Shown: positions 35,259 to 44,518, numbered from the stretch's first letter. The stretch: DNA of 64,000 nt from JAVKMO01 sp031539345 (GCA_031539345.1 JAVKMO010000027.1:62001-126000); one strand, 5' to 3'. The notes: generated by a model not told the origin, from the letters alone. Program-made: numbers and translations.

Positions 35259-35266
35259 TAGATTTG
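35259..35266 (+). promoter_or_regulatory. Candidate -7 box for the 35.4 kb lipoprotein gene
   Basis: TAGATTTG matches TAnnTTTG exactly and lies 88 bases before the start codon of the next gene. No good TTTG is found about 19 bases upstream, so this is half a promoter by sequence. Confidence 0.35.
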
Positions 35267-35353
35267 AGTTTTGTAACTTGTATTACCCAATAGATATTTA
35301 AGCGTTTTTATCTTCGCAAAAATCTTTTTTCAAAATTTAAAACCAAAATAATT

Positions 35354-36592
35354 ATGTTATTAAAAAACAAAATGTCATTACCCATCAAAAAAAAATCTTT
35401 TAAATTTTCTTTGTCTTCATTCGCTTTATTGATTGCAATGGGATTCCTTTTTTTTACTATAAGTTGTAAAAAAAATGACAGCAGTGCTAATAATTCAAAC
35501 TTAAGTCCTTTTGTTGGCACTTGGGATAAAAACGACTCTGTACGTTTGAGTATCGGTGCAGATGGAAAATTTACTGCACAACGTTGGGTAGCAGGAGATG
35601 TCTCTTATGCTAATAATTATGCTGTTGAAGGTACTGCAACAGTTAATGGAGATCAATTAAGTGTTACAGTAAGTAATTCTAACTTAGCACATTTGTGGTC
35701 TTCACAAAAAATAACAAGTATTACTGCAACTGCCACATTATCATCTGATCAATCGTCTGTTAATTTTACAAACGTAAAAGTATTACCTGCTGATTTAGAT
35801 GTTTCTGCAGCAGTATTAGCAAGGCTCTCAAATACATTTGTAAAGAACGCAACGCCAACTATAAAATATCCATTGGAGGCATTATCTTTTAATGGTATTA
35901 ATACTTTTCAACCAACAGCTTTACCAACTTTACCAACTTCATGGACTTACCAAAGTGGTGTCTTTACTTTTGATTATACAAATTTTGAGTATGGTGCTGT
36001 AACTTCTGATGCGTCTACATTAGGTTTAGCGGTAAGCGCTGCCGGGCAGCATGTTCATTTAATCGTTGATGGTGCTCCTTATATTGCTTTACCAATGGCG
36101 GGTGTTGATATGGCTACAATGAAAGTTACATATTCGCTTCCTTTAGCAGATGGAGACCATACAATAGTTGCCTTTCCGTCTCGTTCTTATCACGAGTCTT
36201 TTAAAAATCCTGAAGCTATCGTAATGGCAAAGATTACCGTTGCGTCAAATTCTCAAACTGCAAGAATACCTTTTAGAGCAGAACCTACAGCAGATAGTAT
36301 TTACGGTAGCAGACCGATTAGAGTGTATAGTTTAGCAAAAAAAGAAAATGAAAAAATTCTTGTTGATTTAATGATGTCTGATAATGTAAAAGGTAAATTA
36401 ACAGGAACTACTAGTGCCTATTCTGTAAGGGCAACAATAAATCAAACTCCTTATTTAATTAGAGAGTGGAAACCCGTAGTTTTTCAAGGGCTTAATACAA
36501 AAGGTGAGCATAGAGTAACTTTAGATTTATATGACCATGTTAATAAAAAAATATTAAAAACAGTAAAACAAACTTTTAGTATCGTAGATTAA
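35354..36592 (+). CDS. Large putative lipoprotein, unknown function
   Basis: A 412-residue protein. After a basic, Lys-rich start comes a hydrophobic segment (about 20-36) with FTISC as lipobox at about Cys38, then KKNDSS. Residues about 45-145 resemble lipocalin-like domains of Bacteroidota lipoproteins (FVGTWDKNDSVRLSIGADGK). From about 180 to 405 it is beta-rich with SWTYQSGVFTFDYTNFEYG, LALPMAGVDM-like and LADGDHTIVAFPSRSYHES segments. I do not recognise this second part. It stands alone with its own terminator, so it is probably a surface or periplasmic lipoprotein. Confidence 0.7.
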   Translation: MLLKNKMSLPIKKKSFKFSLSSFALLIAMGFLFFTISCKKNDSSANNSNLSPFVGTWDKNDSVRLSIGADGKFTAQRWVAGDVSYANNYAVEGTATVNGDQLSVTVSNSNLAHLWSSQKITSITATATLSSDQSSVNFTNVKVLPADLDVSAAVLARLSNTFVKNATPTIKYPLEALSFNGINTFQPTALPTLPTSWTYQSGVFTFDYTNFEYGAVTSDASTLGLAVSAAGQHVHLIVDGAPYIALPMAGVDMATMKVTYSLPLADGDHTIVAFPSRSYHESFKNPEAIVMAKITVASNSQTARIPFRAEPTADSIYGSRPIRVYSLAKKENEKILVDLMMSDNVKGKLTGTTSAYSVRATINQTPYLIREWKPVVFQGLNTKGEHRVTLDLYDHVNKKILKTVKQTFSIVD

Positions 36593-36610
36593 TAATCATT
36601 AGTATCCAAT

Positions 36611-36647
36611 AAAAAAAGCCGTAATTTTTTAATTACGGCTTTTTTTG
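36611..36647. terminator. Bidirectional terminator between lipoprotein and ABC ATPase genes
   Basis: A perfect 9-bp stem (GCCGTAATT with AATTACGGC, four-base loop) is flanked by seven A and eight T. It lies between two convergent genes, 19 and 13 bases from their stops. Confidence 0.92.
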
Positions 36648-36659
36648 TTTTATCAGCAA

Positions 36660-37280
36660 CTAAGATTTTAATTGCTCTATCCAAATTTCGTTGTGTGGAA
36701 AAGCAAACTCCTGCTCGTCGTTAGACGCAATAATGACAAGTCGATTGTAACTATATTCTGCACATAACCTGCGATACAAGGCATAACCTTCTTGGTCAAA
36801 ATTAGAGCAAGGTTCGTCTAAAAGTAAAAAGTCGCTTGTACAAAAAAACCCTTGTAAGAGTTTTATGCGTTGATACATTCCACTTGACAAATTGCGGAGA
36901 CGTTTATGGGCAATTTTTTGTAAACCAAATGCTGTGATAATTTCTTGTGGACTACTATAAAATGGTCGTAAAGAAGACAGCCAATTCAATAATTCCATTA
37001 CCGTAAAACTATCAATCAGTTGAATGCTTGGTGCTGCGTATGAAAAGTGTTGGTATAACTTTTCTGGAACAATGGATTGTTGATTGACTTCATAATTTAT
37101 TGTTCCTGTTTGTGGAGAAAGAAGTCCTAATATCAGTTGCAAGAGTGTTGATTTTCCAGATCCGTTTTTTCCTTTGATGATATTGGGGATCGACGAATTT
37201 AAAGTGAGGGTGCAGTTGGAAATAATTGCGTCAGCTGTTCCAAAAGAGTAGGTAATATTATTCAATAGAATTTGATTCAT
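36660..37280 (-). CDS. ABC transporter ATP-binding protein
   Basis: A 206-residue ATPase subunit: Walker A GKNGSGKST (about 37-45), signature LSSGMYQRIKL (about 129-139, a variant of LSGGQ), Walker B DFLLLDEP (about 149-156). No permease is encoded beside it. The 3' end of lpxA overlaps its start by 23 bases, so it is translated as part of the lpxA unit. Position next to lpxA is seen in other Bacteroidota, but the transported substrate is unknown. Confidence 0.9.
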   Translation of the reverse strand: MNQILLNNITYSFGTADAIISNCTLTLNSSIPNIIKGKNGSGKSTLLQLILGLLSPQTGTINYEVNQQSIVPEKLYQHFSYAAPSIQLIDSFTVMELLNWLSSLRPFYSSPQEIITAFGLQKIAHKRLRNLSSGMYQRIKLLQGFFCTSDFLLLDEPCSNFDQEGYALYRRLCAEYSYNRLVIIASNDEQEFAFPHNEIWIEQLKS

Positions 37281-38067
37281 TTCTATTGTTACTTTTTAAA
37301 ATAATGCCGTTTTTGGTTTCTGCAATAAAAGTCAAAATGCTTTTTTTGTCTTCTGAGTCAGCAATCGTGTTTTTAATTTGCTCTACTGCTTGCGACAAGT
37401 TTAATTCAGACTGATAAATCAATTTGTAGATGTCTGAAATGTATTGCATTTGTTCTCTTGAATATTTACGTCGTAATAATCCAAGCGTATTGATACCTGC
37501 GTAATTTCCGGGTGTATAAATGACTTTTGTAAACGGTGGCACGTCTCTTCCAATTAGCGTTCCTCCAGAAACAAAAGCGTGTGCGCCTACGCGTGTTCTT
37601 TGTAATGCCCCACTCATGCCGCCCATAATTGCCCAATCTTCAATGGTTACGTGTCCTGCAAGTTGTGTTCCGTTACTTAAAATACAGTGGTTGCCAACAA
37701 TACAATCGTGTGCAACGTGAGAATATGCCATAATCAAGCAATTGCTTCCAACGGTTGTTGTTTCTTTGTCTTCTGTGCCTCTATTGATGGTTACACATTC
37801 ACGAATGGTTGTATTGTCGCCAATGACTGCGGTTGAATATTCACCATGAAATTTTAAATCTTGAGGAACGGCACCAATCACGGCACCTGAAAATATTTTA
37901 CAATTTTTTCCAATGCGAGAACCTTGAAAAATGGTAACATTCGGGGCAATCCATGTATTGTCTCCAATTTCTACGTCTTCATAAATCGTTGTGAATGCAG
38001 AAACGGTAACATTTTTTCCAATGATAGCTTGTTTTGAAATTTGAGCGAGTGATGAAATATCAGACAT
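37258..38067 (-). CDS. lpxA: UDP-N-acetylglucosamine acyltransferase
   Basis: A 269-residue enzyme for the first step of lipid A synthesis, adding an acyl chain from acyl-ACP to UDP-GlcNAc. Left-handed beta-helix hexapeptides fill residues about 10-190 (IGKNVTVSAFTTI, VEIGDNTWIAPN, IGKNCKIFSGAVIG), the catalytic histidine lies in YSHVAHDCIVGNHCILSN (about 114-131), and a helical C-terminus follows (LGLLRRKYSREQMQYI). Normal length. The usual upstream lpxC/fabZ is not beside it. Confidence 0.95.
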   Translation of the reverse strand: MSDISSLAQISKQAIIGKNVTVSAFTTIYEDVEIGDNTWIAPNVTIFQGSRIGKNCKIFSGAVIGAVPQDLKFHGEYSTAVIGDNTTIRECVTINRGTEDKETTTVGSNCLIMAYSHVAHDCIVGNHCILSNGTQLAGHVTIEDWAIMGGMSGALQRTRVGAHAFVSGGTLIGRDVPPFTKVIYTPGNYAGINTLGLLRRKYSREQMQYISDIYKLIYQSELNLSQAVEQIKNTIADSEDKKSILTFIAETKNGIILKSNNRNESNSIE

Positions 38068-38125
38068 AAATATCGGAAAACTGTTTTACTAAAGAATGAA
38101 CAACAGGCAATGAAAAGGGTTACAA

Positions 38126-38145
38126 GATGTAGTTTCTTCTACATC
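38126..38145. repeat. Short inverted repeat between sucD and lpxA
   Basis: GATGTAG and CTACATC form a 7-bp stem with a 6-base loop; outer TTAC/GTAA can extend it with a two-base bulge. There is no T run on the minus strand, so it is not a standard terminator for sucD. It could be a processing or weak termination site. Confidence 0.4.
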
Positions 38146-38178
38146 GTAATTCATATTTTTTTTATTGCACAGTTGGTT

Positions 38179-39054
38179 TTATTTTTTTGCTAAGGCTTCT
38201 TTCATTGTAGCACCAATATTAGCAGGGCTTTCTACAACATAAATACCACAAGCTGCCATAATTTTCATTTTTGCGGCTGCGGTGTCTTCGGCACCTCCAA
38301 CAATCGCTCCAGCGTGTCCCATTCTTCTGCCTGCTGGTGCGGTTTGTCCTGCAATAAACCCTACAACAGGTTTTGTTGAATTTTGTTTTATCCATTGAGC
38401 GGCTTCAGCTTCCATACTTCCGCCAATTTCTCCAATCATTACAATGCCGTCGGTGTCTTTATCGTTCATTAAAAGTTCTACTGCGTCTCTTGTTGGTGTT
38501 CCTATAATAGGGTCTCCGCCAATGCCAATTGCTGTTGAAACGCCCATGCCTGCTTTTACAATTTGGTCTGCGGCTTCATAAGTTAATGTGCCTGATTTTG
38601 ACACAATGCCAATGCGACCTGCTTTGAAAATAAAGCCTGGCATAATGCCGACTTTACATTCGCCAGCTGTAATAACGCCAGGGCAATTTGGTCCAATGAG
38701 TCTTGTTGTTGTGCCTTGTAAAAAGTGTTTTACTTTTACCATATCTTGAACGGGAATACCTTCTGTAATACAAATAACCAGTTCGATATTTGCAGCAGTA
38801 GCTTCCATAATTGCGTCTGCAGCAAAAGCTGGAGGAACAAAAATGATGCTCACATTTGCACCTGTTGTTTTTACGGCTTCATAAACGGTATTAAAAACTG
38901 GTAAGTCTAAATGCTTGCTGCCTCCTTTTCCTGGCGTAATGCCTCCCACAACTTTTGTACCATATTCAATCATTTGCATAGCGTGGAAAGTGCCTTCTGT
39001 TCCTGTAAATCCTTGAACAATAACTTTAGAATTTTTATTGAGTAATACTGACAT
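38179..39054 (-). CDS. sucD: Succinate-CoA ligase alpha subunit
   Basis: A 291-residue TCA-cycle enzyme subunit that binds CoA and carries the phosphohistidine. It shows KVIVQGFTGTEGTFHAMQMI (about 10-29), LIGPNCPGVITAGECKVGIM (about 117-136) and the active-site histidine in GRRMGHAGAIVGG (His near 247). sucC is not in the window. It stands alone with about 110 bases on either side. Confidence 0.96.
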   Translation of the reverse strand: MSVLLNKNSKVIVQGFTGTEGTFHAMQMIEYGTKVVGGITPGKGGSKHLDLPVFNTVYEAVKTTGANVSIIFVPPAFAADAIMEATAANIELVICITEGIPVQDMVKVKHFLQGTTTRLIGPNCPGVITAGECKVGIMPGFIFKAGRIGIVSKSGTLTYEAADQIVKAGMGVSTAIGIGGDPIIGTPTRDAVELLMNDKDTDGIVMIGEIGGSMEAEAAQWIKQNSTKPVVGFIAGQTAPAGRRMGHAGAIVGGAEDTAAAKMKIMAACGIYVVESPANIGATMKEALAKK

Positions 39055-39169
39055 TGCGGTATGATTTTAATAAAATGAAAATAAATTGACGTTGTTAAAG
39101 TGGTCGTAAAACTAAAATTTTATGCCACATTGCGTTGTACTCTTTGGACTGTTTGTATATATAGAAATG

Positions 39170-39742
39170 TTATTTTTTAACGATGTCTTCGACGCTTAAA
39201 AGGCTGTGTACGTGAATGCCATATTTTTTTTCTATGCTTGTTGTTGCAGGCACTTGCTCGTCAATGGCGTTTTCTTTTCGGTCTAATGCCACCACAATAC
39301 TTTGGGCTTTTGCATCGTATTGTTGAATAATTTTCATGCTTTCGTGTATGGACAATCCAGAAGTGATGACATCGTCTAACACAAGTATATTGCCTTCTAA
39401 TTTTGCACCAATCAAGTTGCCTCCCTCACCGTGTGTTTTTGCTTCTTTGCGGTTGTAACAAAAATTGCAGTCATAACCCAGTTCTGACAAAGCGATGCTT
39501 GTTGCAATGGATAAAGAAATTCCTTTGTATGCAGGACCAAATAAAGTGGGGCATAAAAGATGATTGTCCACAATAAACGTGGCATAAAAAGAAGCAAACT
39601 GTTTGAGTTTTTTACCCGATTGAATATTGCCAACATTAAAAAAATAAGGCGTCTTTCTGCCCGACTTTGTTACAAAATCTCCAAATCGCAAAAGTTGTTC
39701 ATCAACAACAAAAGAGATAAATTTTTCTTTATTAAAAAGCAT
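39170..39742 (-). CDS. pyrE: Orotate phosphoribosyltransferase
   Basis: A 190-residue enzyme that joins orotate and PRPP to orotidine-5'-phosphate in pyrimidine synthesis. It has GRKTPYFFNVGN (about 27-38), GPAYKGISLSIATSIAL (about 68-84) and the PRPP loop NILVLDDVITSGLSIHE (about 118-134). Normal length. It is followed by sucD (115-base gap) and preceded by nuoN (37-base gap) on the same strand. Confidence 0.94.
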   Translation of the reverse strand: MLFNKEKFISFVVDEQLLRFGDFVTKSGRKTPYFFNVGNIQSGKKLKQFASFYATFIVDNHLLCPTLFGPAYKGISLSIATSIALSELGYDCNFCYNRKEAKTHGEGGNLIGAKLEGNILVLDDVITSGLSIHESMKIIQQYDAKAQSIVVALDRKENAIDEQVPATTSIEKKYGIHVHSLLSVEDIVKK

Positions 39743-39779
39743 GATTCCAAATATTTTTAAACGCTTTTAAAACAAGTAT

Positions 39780-41171
39780 CTAATAGTATAAAAAAGACAA
39801 TAACAAAGACGGCTTCATACCTAAAATAATAAGGATAAGTGCGTTTACAACCAACAAAGCGAGTTCGCCTTTATGGATGGTAGGGTAGCTTGTTTCTTGG
39901 GCTGTTTTTTCTTTAAAATACATATTTTGAATAAGGCGGAAGTAGTAAAATATGCTGATGCTTGCAGAGAGGACAATGACAACCAAAATTAGAAAAGGCA
40001 CTTTGTTTTTTAATGCACCAAATAGCATAAAATATTTAGACAAAAAGCCTGCGGTAAAAGGAATACCCGCTAAAGACAATAAATAAATGGTAAAACACAG
40101 TGCAATGATAGGGTGTGATTTTCCAAAACCTTTTAAGTTTTCTATGGCATCATTGGTTTGCGTATTGATAATATAAAAAATACTGATTGACGCTAAGGTA
40201 TAAGACAACGTGTATAATAACAAACCTTCGTTGGCGTATTGTGTTGCACCAAAAATGCCCAATAACATAAAACCAATTTGCGATATGCTAGAATAAGCCA
40301 TCAGGCGTTTTAACCCTTGTTGGTATAAGGCGGTAAAATTTCCGATGATTAATGTACATACAATAACAATTAGAATTTGAACAGAGAGAAGTTGTTTTGC
40401 CACAGCCCAATCGGCACTAAAAAGGCGTAAAAATGCAAGTACAAAAAAAGATTTGACGATGCTTGCCATAAATGATGTGTAAACCGTTGGTGCCCCTTCA
40501 TAAATATCGGGAGTCCAAAAGTGAAACGGTGCAGCAGATATTTTAAATGCCATTGAGATAAAAACAAAAATCAATCCGATATGAAACAAAGTGTTGGGGG
40601 AGGTTAAAAACCCAATATTGTTTTGAATAAAGAATGTTCCTGTCGCCCCATAAATTAAAGTAATACCCATAAGTAAAATGCACGTTGAAAGCGACCCTAA
40701 GAGTAAATATTTTAGTGCGGCTTCATTGCCTTTGAGTTGTTTTTTGTTGATGCCTGTAAGAATATAAAGTGGAATAGACACAATTTCTAAACCAATAAAT
40801 AACATCAGTAGGCTGTTGTAAGAAATGATAATTGCACAACCGGTGCGAATGAAAAAGAGCAGTGCAATTTGTTCGTGTAAAGGACGTTTTAGCTGTTCAA
40901 TGCCATTGAAATTAAGGAACAAGAAAATTAAAAAACAAACATCCATGCAAATTAAAAACAGCCATGCCATTTTATGAAAACTGTTGTAGGCATTGTTGAT
41001 GAGTGATGGAAACAAACTGCCATCTAAAAAATTAAATAGGCTAATAAATAATGTAATAGCAACCCCTGCATAGGTTAGTAAGCGAACTTTTTTTGATGCA
41101 GAAAATGCAGAAAACGTGCTAGAAAAAAAGATGAAAATGCCAATAAGCGAATTGAGAACAATAAAGTCCAT
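39780..41171 (-). CDS. nuoN: NADH-quinone oxidoreductase subunit N
   Basis: A 463-residue antiporter-like membrane subunit of respiratory complex I with about 13-14 helices. Typical segments are LLMLFIGLEIVSIPLYILTG (about 120-139, with the key glutamate), KYLLLGSLSTCILLMG, AAPFHFWTPDIYEGAPTVYT (about 213-232) and LMAYSSISQIGFMLLG (about 290-305). The other nuo genes are not beside it: dacB lies upstream and pyrE downstream. The gene is full length and intact. Confidence 0.94.
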   Translation of the reverse strand: MDFIVLNSLIGIFIFFSSTFSAFSASKKVRLLTYAGVAITLFISLFNFLDGSLFPSLINNAYNSFHKMAWLFLICMDVCFLIFLFLNFNGIEQLKRPLHEQIALLFFIRTGCAIIISYNSLLMLFIGLEIVSIPLYILTGINKKQLKGNEAALKYLLLGSLSTCILLMGITLIYGATGTFFIQNNIGFLTSPNTLFHIGLIFVFISMAFKISAAPFHFWTPDIYEGAPTVYTSFMASIVKSFFVLAFLRLFSADWAVAKQLLSVQILIVIVCTLIIGNFTALYQQGLKRLMAYSSISQIGFMLLGIFGATQYANEGLLLYTLSYTLASISIFYIINTQTNDAIENLKGFGKSHPIIALCFTIYLLSLAGIPFTAGFLSKYFMLFGALKNKVPFLILVVIVLSASISIFYYFRLIQNMYFKEKTAQETSYPTIHKGELALLVVNALILIILGMKPSLLLSFLYY

Positions 41172-41243
41172 GAAACATTTTTTTTGCGATGAGAAAAATT
41201 GAAAGTGAACGAATATAAAAGTATTTGTTTGTCGTCTTTGCGT

Positions 41244-42569
41244 TTAAAGATGGTCGATTAGTTTTGAAAGGTATTTTTCAATTTCTTTTTTTGTAGTTGG
41301 CGTACTTTCTGCACAGCCATTTATCATGATAGAAAAAGAATGTTTTTGGTGCGTTGCTTTGCCAATAAAAAAACCACTGAGTGCAAAAGTATTGTTCATG
41401 CTACCTGTTTTGGCAAAAATCATATCGCCATAATCTATAAAATAATTTTTTAATGTGCCTTCATTGCCTGTAGGAAAAATGGACGATGCTTTTTCAAAAC
41501 CAAATTCATTTGCCATTTTTTGTAATAGCAAATTCATTTCATTAGACGAAATTAAATTGTAGCGACTAAGTCCAGATGCATCTTTCCAAGCATGTAATCT
41601 TGCAAACTCTTGAAAATCTGTTTCAATTGTTTTTTGTATGATAGCTTGTGTATTCATATAGCCTAACACTTCTTTGCTTAGCATTAAGAGTAAATGTTCG
41701 GCAATAAAATTGTCGCTTTCTTTCATCATCACTTTTAATGCGTCAAGAGTTGGGGTATTGTAAAACCGAGTCCATGTACTTTTATAGTTGTCTATTTTTG
41801 TCTTGTCTAATTCTACTTTTTTGTTGAGTAAGAGGCTCAACATATTTGCGGTTAATGAATGTCCGCTCATCAATAGTGGAACAGAAGTGTGTTTAAATGT
41901 TTTTGCAGAAGCGGTTGTTGTAAACGTATTTGTATTAAAGTCTCTTGTAATTTTAAAGTGATTGCTCGCAACAATATTCTTATCAATTTTGCAATTGATG
42001 AGTTTTGATTGAAACATTGATGGCAGAACCACAAGGTTTCCATTTTTGATTTCAAAATTTGCCGTATTCCCATATAGAGGAAAGCAAGATTTCTCCGACA
42101 TAAAATCGTCTTGATAATCATCCCAAACCCAGCCTGCACTATAAGGACTTTCTCTCCATAAAGAGGTATTCAGTATAATTTTTTTGTATTTTTTTTGGCT
42201 TAAAAAATCCAAAACTTTGTCTGAAGAAAAACTTTTGTACAAAAAAGTAGGATCTGCACAAGGCAAGATAATGAGCGTGTTTTGATTCTCTATATATTCA
42301 AACGCGGCTAATTCTTTTCGTAAATACTTTAAAGATAAATATGCAATAAAGAGTTTGAGATTACTCGCAGGCAAAAACTTTTTATTGGCTTGAAAATGAT
42401 AAACAGATTTGTTATTGTCTAAATTGAAAATTGAAATTCCAACATGGGCATCTATAAATTTACTATTGTACAAAAAACCTTCTGACAAAGAGTCAACGTT
42501 GAGAGGTCGGCTTGATGCAGTTGTAGAAAGTTGAAACAGGGTAAACAAGAAAAGTAAAAAACGTTTCAT
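41244..42569 (-). CDS. dacB: D-alanyl-D-alanine carboxypeptidase/endopeptidase (PBP4 type)
   Basis: About 441 residues from ATG 42569 (MKRFLLFLFTLFQL); a GTG at 42593 that overlaps the dapB stop could add eight residues. A signal peptide is followed by the PBP4 (class C, S13) layout: SxxK as ASNLKLF (near 69-75), SxN as SDNFIAEHLL (near 285-294) and the KTG box in FAKTGSMNNTFALSGF (near 395). It trims peptidoglycan peptides in the periplasm. It follows dapB, whose product feeds diaminopimelate to the same cell wall. Confidence 0.93.
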   Translation of the reverse strand: MKRFLLFLFTLFQLSTTASSRPLNVDSLSEGFLYNSKFIDAHVGISIFNLDNNKSVYHFQANKKFLPASNLKLFIAYLSLKYLRKELAAFEYIENQNTLIILPCADPTFLYKSFSSDKVLDFLSQKKYKKIILNTSLWRESPYSAGWVWDDYQDDFMSEKSCFPLYGNTANFEIKNGNLVVLPSMFQSKLINCKIDKNIVASNHFKITRDFNTNTFTTTASAKTFKHTSVPLLMSGHSLTANMLSLLLNKKVELDKTKIDNYKSTWTRFYNTPTLDALKVMMKESDNFIAEHLLLMLSKEVLGYMNTQAIIQKTIETDFQEFARLHAWKDASGLSRYNLISSNEMNLLLQKMANEFGFEKASSIFPTGNEGTLKNYFIDYGDMIFAKTGSMNNTFALSGFFIGKATHQKHSFSIMINGCAESTPTTKKEIEKYLSKLIDHL

Positions 42570-42592
42570 TTTAAATGGGTGGTGTATAGACA

Positions 42593-43315
42593 CTAAAAAG
42601 AGATGTTTAATACTTCTTGCATCGTATGGATTCCTTTTTTATCAACAATATATTCTGCCGCTAAAATGACGCCTAATGCAAAACCCATTCTGTGAAATGC
42701 CGTATGTGTAATTTCAATCTCGTCGATATCGTTTTTGTAATTGATGGTATGAATGCCAAAAACGTCGTCTATTCTTTTGCTCGTAATACCCAATTCATTA
42801 TTGTTGTTTGTGGGGTGATTGACCCAGTTTGTTTTGTCATTTCGTTGTTGTAAAATTTGTTGTGCCAAACTAATTGCTGTGCCACTTGGAGCATCTTTTT
42901 TTTGTGTATGGTGAATTTCTTCTAAGGAGATTTGATAGTCTTTAAAGTTGTCCATCATTTTGGCTAAATAGGTGTTGAGTGCAAAAAATAAGTTCACACC
43001 CAAACTAAAATTGCTCGAAACAATCAAGCTGCCATTTTTTTCTTTGCAAAATTGTTCGATAACAGGCAATTCATTTTGCCAACCTGTAGAGCCACATACA
43101 ACAGGAATATTGAAGGACAATAATTGTTTTACATTGTGAGGTGCCACTTCAGGATTTGTAAATTCTATGGCAAGGTCAATCGATTGTAATTTTTCCGCAT
43201 TGCAATCATTTTGATTATGCATATCAATAATTAAACCGATAGTATGCTTACGTTGTAGGGCAATTTGCTCAATCGCTTTGCCCATTTTTCCATAACCAAT
43301 AAGGGCGATATTCAT
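42593..43315 (-). CDS. dapB: 4-hydroxy-tetrahydrodipicolinate reductase
   Basis: A 240-residue enzyme of the lysine/diaminopimelate pathway. It begins MNIALIGYGKMGKAIEQIA (NAD(P)-binding glycine motif), has VCGSTGWQNELP (about 73-84), SNFSLGVNLFF (about 100-110) and the active-site segment EEIHHTQKKDAPSGTAISLA (about 133-152). Somewhat shorter than the E. coli enzyme (273), as is usual for Bacteroidota. It follows the DUF4834 gene with a 3-base gap and leads into dacB. Confidence 0.95.
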   Translation of the reverse strand: MNIALIGYGKMGKAIEQIALQRKHTIGLIIDMHNQNDCNAEKLQSIDLAIEFTNPEVAPHNVKQLLSFNIPVVCGSTGWQNELPVIEQFCKEKNGSLIVSSNFSLGVNLFFALNTYLAKMMDNFKDYQISLEEIHHTQKKDAPSGTAISLAQQILQQRNDKTNWVNHPTNNNNELGITSKRIDDVFGIHTINYKNDIDEIEITHTAFHRMGFALGVILAAEYIVDKKGIHTMQEVLNISF

Positions 43316-43318
43316 ATT

Positions 43319-43555
43319 TTATTTTTTATCAATTTCTTCAAAATCAATGTATTCACCGATGGACTCTTCGTTTTGCTTTTTGTTATGATTAGGTTTTGCT
43401 TTTTGTTGTGTTGGGTTTTGTTCTTCTTCCATCTTTTGTTTTAAATGTGTTGCTGTTTTATTGATAGAAATACCAACTTTAAAAAGGGGAATAATAATTC
43501 CCACAACCAATTTGTACAAAAAATAAATCGCAATAATTTCTAACAACAGTCTCAT
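43319..43555 (-). CDS. DUF4834 family small membrane protein
   Basis: A 78-residue protein: one N-terminal membrane helix (about 3-24, IIAIYFLYKLVVGIIIPLF), then a charged, Gln/Lys/Asn-rich tail ending IGEYIDFEEIDKK. This layout and the closing EYIDFEEI motif are typical of DUF4834, a Bacteroidota family of unknown function. It lies between the bactofilin gene (13-base gap) and dapB (3-base gap), so it belongs to a bactofilin-DUF4834-dapB-dacB unit. Confidence 0.8.
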   Translation of the reverse strand: MRLLLEIIAIYFLYKLVVGIIIPLFKVGISINKTATHLKQKMEEEQNPTQQKAKPNHNKKQNEESIGEYIDFEEIDKK

Positions 43556-43568
43556 ATTGATGAAAGTT

Positions 43569-43934
43569 TTAACGCGACCCCATCGAACAAGAACCGTTAA
43601 ATAGTGCTGTTTCTTCGATTTCTAAATTAGCAGAAATGAGTTCAATATTTCCCGTTAAAGATGACCCCGAACGCAACACAATCGAAGACATAATTTTTAC
43701 ATGACCAAGCACAGTTCCGCCAATGTCTAAATTTTCTGCATTGATATCACCTGTAATTTTAGAATTGAAACCAATGACTAATTTTCCTTTACAAACAATG
43801 TTTCCAAGCACATTTCCATCGACGCGCATGTCTCCGCCGCAATCAATATCTCCTTTTATACTTGCTGTTTCACTAATGAGTGAGGTTGAATTTAAATGAG
43901 AATCAGAGTTGTTTTTTGCCATAAAAATTTTCAA
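43569..43934 (-). CDS. Bactofilin (polymer-forming cytoskeletal protein)
   Basis: A 121-residue protein with a central beta-helix of about six short repeats (GDIDCGGDMRVDGNVLGNIV, KLVIGFNSKITGDINAENLD, GTVLGHVKIMSSI), flanked by short disordered ends. Bactofilins self-assemble at the membrane without nucleotides and help shape the cell, often with cell-wall enzymes. Cotranscription with dapB and dacB fits that role. Confidence 0.92.
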   Translation of the reverse strand: MKIFMAKNNSDSHLNSTSLISETASIKGDIDCGGDMRVDGNVLGNIVCKGKLVIGFNSKITGDINAENLDIGGTVLGHVKIMSSIVLRSGSSLTGNIELISANLEIEETALFNGSCSMGSR

Positions 43935-43987
43935 ATTTTTTTAAAACAGAATAAAATAATAAAGTCTAACGAATGTAAACAAAAAAG

Positions 43988-44518
43988 TCATTTCCACGTG
44001 CCAACAAAGGTTGATCGAAATGCCATAAAACGTTCTTCATTGATAACTTCTGCAGACTGAAAAAACTTCACAATCAATTCAAAATCTTGTGCCTTTTTGT
44101 AACCAGGAAAAGCATACGCCTGATTATTTTCAGGGTTAATAATCAATATCAAAGGAAATGCCATTTTTCCATTTGCTAATGCTATGGCCAAATTATGAAC
44201 GCCATACTCATCATTATAGGTGTATTTTTTATTGTTGTAAATAATGTCTTGTTGTATTTCGGCATTAAATTTAATCGGCGTATAATAAGTATTTAAATAC
44301 GATACTAAATTACTGTCTTTAAACGTTGTTCTGTCTAATTCTTTGCACCAACCGCACCAACTCGTATAAACATCAATAAATAATAATTTGTTTTTGGGGA
44401 TATTTGGCTCTGTCATTTGTTTCCATTCAATCGACCGAAATGGTTGTTGAGAAAACGCATTGGTAGGAGTATAAAAAGACACAAAAAGGATACAGATAAA
44501 AAGAAAATAAGAACGCAT
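43988..44518 (-). CDS. Periplasmic thioredoxin-like protein
   Basis: A 176-residue exported protein: signal peptide (1-23, ending NAFSQ), then a thioredoxin fold with the redox pair in DVYTSWCGWCKELDRTTF (about 49-66), and the cis-proline region AFPLILIINPEN (about 115-126). The CGWC active site resembles DUF255-like/TlpA-type proteins that reduce or relay disulfides in the periplasm. The partner is unknown. It is 53 bases upstream of the bactofilin gene on the same strand. Confidence 0.88.
   Translation of the reverse strand: MRSYFLFICILFVSFYTPTNAFSQQPFRSIEWKQMTEPNIPKNKLLFIDVYTSWCGWCKELDRTTFKDSNLVSYLNTYYTPIKFNAEIQQDIIYNNKKYTYNDEYGVHNLAIALANGKMAFPLILIINPENNQAYAFPGYKKAQDFELIVKFFQSAEVINEERFMAFRSTFVGTWK

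Larger units (their letters stand above)
34897..35353. other. Intergenic region with terminator, nuclease remnant and candidate promoter
   Basis: This 457-base stretch holds the gap operon terminator (34918-34951), a minus-strand remnant of an Rpn-type gene (34960-35109) and a candidate -7 box (35259-35266) for the lipoprotein gene. A plus-strand open frame at 34952-35149 is antisense to the remnant and is not real. I see nothing else. Confidence 0.6.

Noticed and set aside
38126..38145. Rho-independent terminator for sucD
   Set aside because: The stem is only 7 bp and is not followed by a T run on the minus strand, so it is listed only as an inverted repeat.
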